Shown: one piece after another, positions 25,946 through 32,626 of the stretch
Position numbering within the stretch: the stretch's first letter is position 1
How the letters are laid out: each line of letters opens with the position of its first letter
DNA from: QHVT01 sp036399015
GTDB taxonomy: Bacteria > Acidobacteriota > Thermoanaerobaculia > Gp7-AA8
NCBI GenBank assembly: GCA_036399015.1
Contig: DASWNW010000040.1
Span: 7,726-71,725 of the forward strand
Direction: 5' to 3'
Length of the DNA: 64,000 nucleotides
Made by a program: the position numbers and the translations under genes
The notes under the pieces: generated by a model
What the model was told of the DNA's origin: nothing
Database searches by the model: none
The model's input: only the letters and a program-made list of their open reading frames with translations

Positions 25946-26731
25946 TCAGCGGAGGCCGACGGCGCTGTAGTAGCCGCCGCGGCCGTCTTCGATCATGGCG
26001 TCGCGTTCCGCGGCGCCGAGCAGGGAGGGCGTGGGGTGGGACTGCATCTGGATCGTGCCGCGCGCGAGGAGGCCGAGGAGGGCGCGGTCGAAGGACGGCT
26101 TGTCGCGGTACGACGCGGCGAGCGCCGTGCGCAGGTGGGGCAGGTAGACGAGCGCCCCTTCCGGCGCGAGCTCGCGAATCGCGGCGACGACCGGATCGGC
26201 GGCCTGCGCCGTGCCGCCGCCGAGGAGCTCGCGCAGCGCCTGCCGGGCGGCGTCTTCGCCGATGCCGAGCTTCTTCGCCGAGGCGAGCAGGCGCGCGAGC
26301 TCCGGGCGGAGCAGCGCGGCGGGAGTGGGCGGCTGGACGCCGTAGCGGATGACGCGCTGCTGTTTCGGGTACGCGTGCAGCTCGCCGCTCTCCACCAGCT
26401 CGCGGATCGCCTCGCGGACGCGCGTGGCGGAGGTGCGCAGTTGCTTCGCGAGCTCCGCGGTGGTGCGCGCCTCGTCGCCGGTGATGCGGAGGATGCGCTC
26501 GTGCAATGTGCGGTCGGGTTGCGCGCTGTAGCGGCGTCCGCTGCGGAAGATGCGCTTCGCGTCGGCGAGCGCGGAGACGACTCCCGCCAGCGCCTTCGCG
26601 GCGGGCCGCAGCGCCTTCGGCATGGCGCGATGGATGTCGGTGACGGTGACCGGCCGCCCCTCCGCCGTCATGACGTCGAGGACGAGCGTCTCCAGCTCCG
26701 CCGCTGACACCTCGGGTTTCGGAATGGCCAT
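25946..26731 (-). CDS. Winged-helix DNA-binding protein, first gene of the FtsK cassette
   Basis: The 261-aa product starts at ATG 26731 (MAIPKPEVS); an ATG 15 codons upstream is less likely. Residues about 10-75 (VTVTDIHRAMPKAL...VVSALADAKRIFR) and about 85-140 (RTTAELAKQLRTSATRVREA) look like two successive winged-helix domains, the second of MarR/ArsR style. A third helical region follows (LLASAKKLGIGEDAARQAL). It could be the cassette's DNA-recognition subunit, supplying what the FtsK-like protein lacks, or its repressor. The gene is divergent from the PrcB-like lipoprotein gene across 120 bp. Confidence 0.75.
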   Translation of the reverse strand: MAIPKPEVSAAELETLVLDVMTAEGRPVTVTDIHRAMPKALRPAAKALAGVVSALADAKRIFRSGRRYSAQPDRTLHERILRITGDEARTTAELAKQLRTSATRVREAIRELVESGELHAYPKQQRVIRYGVQPPTPAALLRPELARLLASAKKLGIGEDAARQALRELLGGGTAQAADPVVAAIRELAPEGALVYLPHLRTALAASYRDKPSFDRALLGLLARGTIQMQSHPTPSLLGAAERDAMIEDGRGGYYSAVGLR

Positions 26732-26850
26732 GGAAGCGAGGGGCGGAAGTGTAGTGCGATGTCCGGAGGTCCGCAATTCAGTAGAGGAGACACCGTTCGG
26801 CGGCGCAGGTGGCGCGAAATCGCGTAAGGTTTCCCCCTGTTGCCAGACGC

Positions 26851-27309
26851 ATGCGACTCCTCCCGCTTCTCGCCGCCCTCCTCGTCGCCGGAGGCTGCAC
26901 CGTGAACGGTGCCGCCACGGACAGCGGCACCGCCGCCGGGACCGCCGGTCCGGTGACGTTCCGCACCGTTGCCCAAGGCGGCTACGCCGCGAACACCGAG
27001 GCCACGGCCGTCGCCGCGTTCGACGCGGAGACGTACCGCGCGAAGTGGGACTCGTTGATCGGCAACGGCGAGCCGCCGGCGATCGACTTCGCGTCCGAGG
27101 CGGCCGTCTTCCTCTTCGGCGGTCAGCGCCCGAGCGGCGGCTTCGTGTACGAGGTCCGGGGCGTGACGGTCGACGGCGACATGCTCGTGGTCGATGGAGG
27201 GGTGAAGGGGCCGCCGGCGAAGTCGGCCGTGACGATGGCGCTCACCTCCCCCCACGCCGTGATCGCGGTGAACAGCCGCGCGTTCAAGAGCGTCCGCGTC
27301 GCGCCATGA
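26851..27309 (+). CDS. PrcB-like lipoprotein
   Basis: The 152-aa protein starts at ATG 26851 with a lipoprotein signal (MRLLPLLAALLVAGGC), Cys16 being the likely lipidated residue. After a Gly/Ala/Thr linker, residues about 35-150 match the C-terminal domain of PrcB, a partner of Treponema dentilisin protease. The order AVFLFGGQRPSGGF, then YEVRGVTVDGDMLVVDGGVKGPP, then TSPHAVIAV is the family pattern. It is probably a periplasmic or outer-membrane protease-associated or inhibitory protein. Its TGA stop overlaps the next ATG as ATGA. Confidence 0.8.
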   Translation: MRLLPLLAALLVAGGCTVNGAATDSGTAAGTAGPVTFRTVAQGGYAANTEATAVAAFDAETYRAKWDSLIGNGEPPAIDFASEAAVFLFGGQRPSGGFVYEVRGVTVDGDMLVVDGGVKGPPAKSAVTMALTSPHAVIAVNSRAFKSVRVAP

Positions 27310-28184
27310 GGCGCCGGCGTCCCGTCCGCGGCGAGCTGCTGAAGGAGCGGCTCGATACCCTCGTCGCGACGTTCGACGTCTCCACGATCTCCCCCGACCC
27401 GCTGGAGCTCGTGCTCCGCTTCGACGACCCGCTCGACCAGGAGGTGGCCGGCCTCGTCGCCGCCGCCTTCGCCTACGGCCGCGCCGAGACCATCGTCGCG
27501 AACATCGGGGTCGTCCTCGCGCGCATGATCCCGTCGCCCTACCGCTACCTGCAGACGTTCGACGCCAAAGAGGCGACCAAACGTTTCGCCGGCTTCGCCC
27601 ACCGCTTCCACAAAACGCCCGACCTGGTCGCCTTCCTCGCCCGCCTGGCAGCCGTCATCCAACACCACAACTCCCTCGGAGCATTGTTCAAAGCCTGCTA
27701 CGACGAAGCAGATCCCGACATCGCCCCCACCCTCACCCGCTTCGTCACCCAGATCCGAGGAACCGAGGAACCCCGAGGAACCCGAGGAACCCGGTCCACC
27801 CTCCTCCAATACCTCCTCACCTCCCCCGAAGACGGCTCCGCCTGCAAGCGCATGAACCTCTACCTGCGCTGGATGGTCCGCCGCACGGCGCCGGATCTCG
27901 GCCTCTGGACGTTCGTCGATCCGGCGAAGCTGGTGATGCCGGTCGACACGCACATCCACCGCATCGCCACCTTCCTCGGATTGAACGAGCGCAAGTCGGC
28001 CGACTGGAAGGCCGCCCGCGCGCTGACCGACCGCCTCGCCGCGTTCGACGCCGCCGACCCGGTCCGCTACGACTTTGCCCTCTGCCGCCTCGGCATCCTC
28101 GACCTCTGCAGCAGGAAACAGAGGAAGGAAAACTGCGACGTCTGTCTCCTCAAACAGGTGTGCCGGTTCCCTGTGATGGCGTGA
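27306..28184 (+). CDS. TIGR02757/DUF2400 family protein with Fe-S type cysteine motif
   Basis: The 292-aa protein has family landmarks DPLDQEVAGLVAAAFAYGRA, LYLRWMVRR and VMPVDTHIHRIA. The last resembles the helix-hairpin-helix glycosylase region (LPGVG...VDTHV). The C-terminus has Cys-x8-Cys-x2-Cys-x5-Cys, close to the [4Fe-4S] motif of endonuclease III/MutY. DNA repair is therefore plausible but unproven for this family. A half copy of the family-1 repeat is translated in frame at about residues 150-162, in a loop. It overlaps the PrcB-like gene start-to-stop. Confidence 0.85.
   Translation: MRRRRPVRGELLKERLDTLVATFDVSTISPDPLELVLRFDDPLDQEVAGLVAAAFAYGRAETIVANIGVVLARMIPSPYRYLQTFDAKEATKRFAGFAHRFHKTPDLVAFLARLAAVIQHHNSLGALFKACYDEADPDIAPTLTRFVTQIRGTEEPRGTRGTRSTLLQYLLTSPEDGSACKRMNLYLRWMVRRTAPDLGLWTFVDPAKLVMPVDTHIHRIATFLGLNERKSADWKAARALTDRLAAFDAADPVRYDFALCRLGILDLCSRKQRKENCDVCLLKQVCRFPVMA
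27755..27792. repeat. Family-1 half array (single arm) inside a coding region
   Basis: Four units of CCGAGGAAC at 9-10 bp spacing run 27755-27792 without an inverted partner nearby. The copy is in frame in the TIGR02757 gene and encodes an Arg-Gly-Thr/Glu-Glu-Pro stretch that interrupts otherwise conserved-looking helices. It shows that one arm can exist alone. Confidence 0.8.
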
Positions 28185-28187
28185 AGC

Positions 28188-28287
28188 GTTGCCGGTTGCC
28201 AGTGACCAGTTGCCAGCGAACCTGGCGTTTTTCCGCGCGGCGCCGGGGCAACGGGCAACCGGCAACCGGCAACTGCCACCGGCAACC
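28188..28287. repeat. Family-3 inverted array (7-bp unit GTTGCCG/A)
   Basis: GTTGCCG, GTTGCCA, GTGACCA, GTTGCCA and a worn unit run at 7-bp period from 28188 to about 28227. A spacer containing TTTTT and a GC-rich core follows. Inverted units (CGGGCAA, CCGGCAA, CCGGCAA) run 28245-28287. It begins 4 bp after the TIGR02757 stop codon. The layout equals that of family 1, but the sequence is unrelated. Confidence 0.88.
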
Positions 28288-28339
28288 AACTCCAAAAAAC
28301 CGCTGGCCAAATCCAACGCATTGGAGTCCGGCGGAGCGC

Positions 28340-28375
28340 ATTCGAAAATCCGGCGGGCGATTCAACGTTTCGAAT
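28340..28375. promoter_or_regulatory. 8-bp inverted repeat upstream of the sensor kinase operon (possible operator)
   Basis: ATTCGAAA (28340-28347) is perfectly mirrored by TTTCGAAT (28368-28375), centre-to-centre 28 bp, about 60 bp before the kinase start. A smaller inverted repeat TCCAA-CGCA-TTGGA lies just upstream near 28313-28326. The region is the only upstream space for the kinase/NtrC operon. The assignment as an operator is a guess from symmetry and position only. Confidence 0.3.
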
Positions 28376-28433
28376 CAACGGCTTAGCTGCACATTCCCCG
28401 CGGCACTGGCATTGAATGCTGACCGCCCCGGCT

Positions 28434-31190
28434 ATGCGTAAGTCGGTCCTGGTGAATGCCCTGATCGCCATTCTCACGATGGGAGTGGTGCTCGGTGCGT
28501 TCGTCTCGTTCCAGCGCAAGCGCTCCTCGTTCGAGCGGATCGACTTCACCTTCAGCCGCAGCAACGGCCTGATCGTGGTGCGGTCGGTCGACCCGGGCAG
28601 CGGCGCGGAGGCGGCCGGCCTGCGCGCCGGCGACGAGATCTGGATGATCGCCGGGACGCCGACGTCCGAGGTGGAGGGGCTGCAGAAGACCCTCCGGCGG
28701 ATCGGCCACAGCGTGCCGATGATCATCGCGCGCAACGGCCAGCCGGCGACCGTCGACTACACGCCGCCCGAGCTGAAGGTCGACTATCCCTATCTCATCC
28801 TCAGCTTCATCGGCTTCCTCTATCTGGCCATCGGCCTCTTCACCCTCTTTCGAGAGGGGACCGGCGACAGCCGGCTCTTCTACTTCGTCACGCTCCTCTC
28901 TTTCATCGTCTACGTCTACACGCCGGCGGGCGACATCGACTGGAGCTTCAAGACGCTGCAATTGACGGAGGAGCTCGCGCGGATCTTCCTCCCGCCGCTC
29001 GCTTTCAACTTCTTCCTGCTCTTCCCGCGGCCGATCCTGCGCGACCGGAAGTGGATCGCCTGGATGTACATCCCGCCGGTGCTGCTCGCGGCGTGGGTGA
29101 TCAACATCCTGGTGTTCAACAACGCCATCCCGGTCAGCGGCGCGCACCGCTCGCTCGAGGTCATCAACTGGTGGGAGATGGCCCACTTCGGCCTCTACTT
29201 CACGCTGGCGCTGCTCGCGCTCGGGTTCACCTACCGGCAGGCGGCGGCGATCGGGAAGAAGCAGATCAAGTGGATCTACCTCGGCCTCTCGCTCGGCTTC
29301 CTGCCGTTCCTGGCGATGTACATCGTCCCCTACCTGATGAACGGCGTGGTGCAGCCGGCGTGGGCGACGGTGTCGATCCTGCCGCTTGCGCTGATCCCGC
29401 TGGCGTTCGCGGTCTCGATCCTCAAGTACAAGCTGTGGGACGTCGAGGTAGTGATCAAGGAGGTCATGGCGTACTCGGTGACCTTCGTCTTCGGCATGAT
29501 CGCCTTCTCGACGGTGAACCTGCTGCTCTCGCGCGTGATCGAGGAGCGCTCGGCGATGGAGCGGAACTTCCTCGCCTTCACCTCGGGGCTGCTCATCGCC
29601 GGCGTGCTGATCCCGGTCAAGGGACGCATCGAGTCGATGCTGGAGATGATCCTCTACCGCGAGAGCTACCGCCATCGCCGGACGATGACGGACTTCGCGC
29701 AGGAGCTGGCGACCTTCCACGACGTGCACGAGCTGATCGCGATGATGCGCGAGCGCCTCCGCGCCACGCTGCACATCGAGCGGATGAACCTCTACATGCG
29801 CGACGGCGCGACGCTGCTGATCTACGACCCGGAGGGGAACATCCCGCGCCGCGCGTCGCTCGAGGATCTCGGCAACATCCCCAAGGACGGCCCGGTCGTC
29901 CTCAGCACGCCGCGTCTGCCGGACGAGAGCGACGTGCCGTGGAAGCTGCTCGGCGCCGGCTACCGCTACATCTTCCCGCTGCGCAACCGCGGCGAGTTGC
30001 AGGGCCTGCTCCTCCTCGGCACGCGCCGCGGCGAAGAGCCGCTCTCGCGCGACGACCTCCATCTCATCGGCACGCTCACCGCGCCGGTGGCGCTGGCGAT
30101 CGAGAACTCCCGCCTCTACGGCAAGCTGCGCCGGCAGCTCGACGAGATCCGCGCGCTCAAGGAGTACAACGAGAACATCATCGAGTCGTCGCCGTCGGCG
30201 ATCGCCGTCGTCTCGGGCGATGGGGTGGTGCTCACGGCCAATCACGCCTTCTGGCAGCTCGTCGGCGCCGATCAGTCGCACGAGTCGATCGAAGACCTCT
30301 TCCCGCCGTACGCCGAGCTGGCGGGCGAGCTGGCCGACGCGCGCGGCCGCACCCTCTCCACCCACTTCATCAACAAGCAGGGGGTGGAGAAGGAAGTGAC
30401 GGTCACGGCCAGCCCGCTGACCGCCGGCGACCTGGCGGACGGGACGAAGGTGCTGGTCATCGGCGACGTCAGCGACCGCGTCCGCCTCGAGCGGGAGCTG
30501 CAGGACAAGGAGCGCCTGGCCTCCCTCGGCCTCCTCGCCGCCGGCGTGGCGCACGAGGTCAACACCCCGCTCACCGGCATCTCCTCGTACGCACAGCTCC
30601 TCCTCGCCGAGACGCCGGAGGACGACCCGAAGTACCGGCTGCTGAAGAAGATGGAGCAGCAGACGTTCCGGGCCTCGAATCTCGTCAACAACCTTCTCGA
30701 CCTCATCGCCAACCGCCCCCGCTCGCGCGAGCTGGTGGCGGTCGACGAGCTGGTGCGCAACACCGTCGCGCTGCACGAGGAGCTGCTTTACGCCAAGGAC
30801 ATCCGCGTCCACTGCGACGTCACCCCGCTGCGCGTGCGGGGGAACTTCCACGACCTGCAGCAGGTTCTCACCAACATCCTCCTCAACGCCCGCGATGCGG
30901 TGCCGGCGGGCGGCAACATCTGGATCAAGGCCTCAGGCGAGAACGACCGCGTCGTCATCCGCGTCCGCGACGACGGCAAGGGCATCCCGCCGGAGATCAT
31001 CGGCCGGATCTTCGACCCGCTCGTCACGACGAAGCGCGGCCAGGGGGGGACGGGACTCGGCCTGGCCATCAGCCGTAGACTGATCCATGCGTGCGACGGC
31101 GAGATCACCGTCGAGAGCGCGCCGGGGCAAGGCTCCGAGTTCACGGTTACGTTGCCCACGGTCGAGAAAATGGCAGTCAGTATTCAGTGA
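28434..31190 (+). CDS. Membrane sensor histidine kinase with PDZ, GAF and PAS domains (NtrB-like)
   Basis: From ATG 28434 the protein is 918 aa; ATG 28416 gives six more residues. Domains in order: one helix at about 8-26; a PDZ domain at about 35-105 (VDPGSGAEAAGLRAGDEIW); about seven hydrophobic helices at 110-370; GAF at about 405-560; PAS at about 570-680; then HisKA with His707 in VAHEVNTPLTGISS and an HATPase with LLNARDAVPAGG, RDDGKGIPPE and GTGLGLAISR. The HEVNTPL variant is typical of NtrB-type kinases that phosphorylate sigma-54 activators. The next gene is exactly such an activator, 4 bp after the stop. Confidence 0.92.
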   Translation: MRKSVLVNALIAILTMGVVLGAFVSFQRKRSSFERIDFTFSRSNGLIVVRSVDPGSGAEAAGLRAGDEIWMIAGTPTSEVEGLQKTLRRIGHSVPMIIARNGQPATVDYTPPELKVDYPYLILSFIGFLYLAIGLFTLFREGTGDSRLFYFVTLLSFIVYVYTPAGDIDWSFKTLQLTEELARIFLPPLAFNFFLLFPRPILRDRKWIAWMYIPPVLLAAWVINILVFNNAIPVSGAHRSLEVINWWEMAHFGLYFTLALLALGFTYRQAAAIGKKQIKWIYLGLSLGFLPFLAMYIVPYLMNGVVQPAWATVSILPLALIPLAFAVSILKYKLWDVEVVIKEVMAYSVTFVFGMIAFSTVNLLLSRVIEERSAMERNFLAFTSGLLIAGVLIPVKGRIESMLEMILYRESYRHRRTMTDFAQELATFHDVHELIAMMRERLRATLHIERMNLYMRDGATLLIYDPEGNIPRRASLEDLGNIPKDGPVVLSTPRLPDESDVPWKLLGAGYRYIFPLRNRGELQGLLLLGTRRGEEPLSRDDLHLIGTLTAPVALAIENSRLYGKLRRQLDEIRALKEYNENIIESSPSAIAVVSGDGVVLTANHAFWQLVGADQSHESIEDLFPPYAELAGELADARGRTLSTHFINKQGVEKEVTVTASPLTAGDLADGTKVLVIGDVSDRVRLERELQDKERLASLGLLAAGVAHEVNTPLTGISSYAQLLLAETPEDDPKYRLLKKMEQQTFRASNLVNNLLDLIANRPRSRELVAVDELVRNTVALHEELLYAKDIRVHCDVTPLRVRGNFHDLQQVLTNILLNARDAVPAGGNIWIKASGENDRVVIRVRDDGKGIPPEIIGRIFDPLVTTKRGQGGTGLGLAISRRLIHACDGEITVESAPGQGSEFTVTLPTVEKMAVSIQ

Positions 31191-31194
31191 ACGC

Positions 31195-32601
31195 ATGCGC
31201 ATCCTCATTGTCGACGACGAAGAAGTCCTGAGAGACGTCCTGGACGTCATGCTCCGGCGCGAGGGCTTCGAGATCCTCACCGCCGCGAGCGGCGAGGAGG
31301 CGCTGAACGTCCTCGAGACCGAGGAAGTCGACCTGGTCATCCTCGACGTCATGCTGCCCGGCATCAGCGGCATCGACACGCTGCGGGCGATGCGCATCTC
31401 CAACCCGGCGCTGCCGGTGATCGTCATCACCGCCTTCTCCTCCATCGACGGCGCGATCGAGGCGATGAAGTTCGGCGCGTTCCACTACATCCCGAAGCCG
31501 TTCAAGAACGAGGAAGTCATCCTCACCGTGAACAAGGCGCTCGAGCAGCGGCGCCTCTCGCACGAGAACGAGCGGCTCAAGGCGGAGCTCTCCGACAAGT
31601 TCTCCTACGCGAACATCATCGGCAAGAGCGAGACGATGCGGAAGGTCTTCGACCTCATCAAGCTCGCCGCGCCGTCGCGCTCGAACATCCTCGTGATCGG
31701 CGAGTCAGGGACCGGCAAGGAGCTCGTGGCGAAGGCGATCCACCACGCCAGCCCCCGCGCGCGGAATGCGTTCGTGACCGTCAACTCCGGCTCGCTTCCG
31801 CCGGAGCTGCTCGAGTCCTCGCTGTTCGGCCACATGAAGGGCGCCTTCACCGGCGCGATCGCCACGAAGCGCGGGCTCTTCGAGGTCGCCGACGGCGGCT
31901 CGATCTTCCTCGACGAGATCGGCAACATCAATCTCGAGACGCAGGCGAAGCTCCTCCGCGTGATCCAGGAGAAGGAGTTCATGCGCCTCGGCTCGGTCGA
32001 CACCGTCCGCGTCGACGTGCGCATCATCGCCGCCACGAACGCCGACCTGCAGAAGCTCATGGCGGAGTCCCGGTTCCGCGAGGACCTCTTCTACCGCCTC
32101 AACGTCATCACCGTGCAGCTTCCGCCGCTGCGCCGCCGCCGCGAGGACATCCCGCTCCTCATCCAGCACTTCCTGCAGAAGTACTCGGACGAGAACAAGC
32201 GGAAGGTGCGCGAGGTCACGGCCGACGCGATGCGCATCCTCATGGACCACCACTGGCCCGGCAACGTGCGCGAGCTGGAGAACACCATCGAGCGGGCGGT
32301 CGTGCTCTGCACCGGCGACCGGGTCACGCCGGAGCTGCTGCCCGACTACCTCCGCTTCCCGATGCGCACCGACCAGCCGGCGATGGTTGTCCCGCAGGAC
32401 GGCATCTCGCTCAAGGACGCGGTCTCGAACTACGAGCGGGCGATGATCCTGCAGTCGCTGGAGCTCGCGAACGGCGTGCAGAAGCGCGCGGCCGAGCTCC
32501 TGCAGCTCAAGCCTTCGACGCTCAACGAGATGATGAAACGCCTCGGCATTCACGCCAAGTCGAACATCGTCGTCGAAGACGAAGTCGCCGTCGGCGACTA
32601 G
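31195..32601 (+). CDS. Sigma-54-dependent response regulator (NtrC family)
   Basis: The 468-aa protein starts at ATG 31195, 4 bp after the kinase stop. The receiver domain has the acidic pair DD(E) at 7-8, phosphoacceptor Asp51 (VILDVMLPG) and Lys in YIPKPFK. The AAA+ domain carries GESGTGKE, the sigma-54 contact loop GAFTGA intact, and FLDEIGN. The C-terminal Fis-type helix-turn-helix is KRAAELLQLKPSTLNEMMKR. It should activate RNA polymerase-sigma-54 promoters when phosphorylated by the adjacent kinase. A sigma-54-like site is seen in this window at 37505. Confidence 0.95.
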   Translation: MRILIVDDEEVLRDVLDVMLRREGFEILTAASGEEALNVLETEEVDLVILDVMLPGISGIDTLRAMRISNPALPVIVITAFSSIDGAIEAMKFGAFHYIPKPFKNEEVILTVNKALEQRRLSHENERLKAELSDKFSYANIIGKSETMRKVFDLIKLAAPSRSNILVIGESGTGKELVAKAIHHASPRARNAFVTVNSGSLPPELLESSLFGHMKGAFTGAIATKRGLFEVADGGSIFLDEIGNINLETQAKLLRVIQEKEFMRLGSVDTVRVDVRIIAATNADLQKLMAESRFREDLFYRLNVITVQLPPLRRRREDIPLLIQHFLQKYSDENKRKVREVTADAMRILMDHHWPGNVRELENTIERAVVLCTGDRVTPELLPDYLRFPMRTDQPAMVVPQDGISLKDAVSNYERAMILQSLELANGVQKRAAELLQLKPSTLNEMMKRLGIHAKSNIVVEDEVAVGD

Positions 32602-32626
32602 CGTTCCCCACGTACAATCTCGCCCC

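Noticed and set aside
28400..28416. Sigma-54 promoter before the NtrB-like kinase
   Set aside because: TGGCAT and TGCT are present but the GG-to-GC distance is 8 nt rather than 10.
28383..30851. An 822-residue leftward frame opposite the PDZ kinase
   Set aside because: Composition is His/Arg/Asp-rich antisense of a GC-rich gene, and the rightward kinase has full domain evidence.
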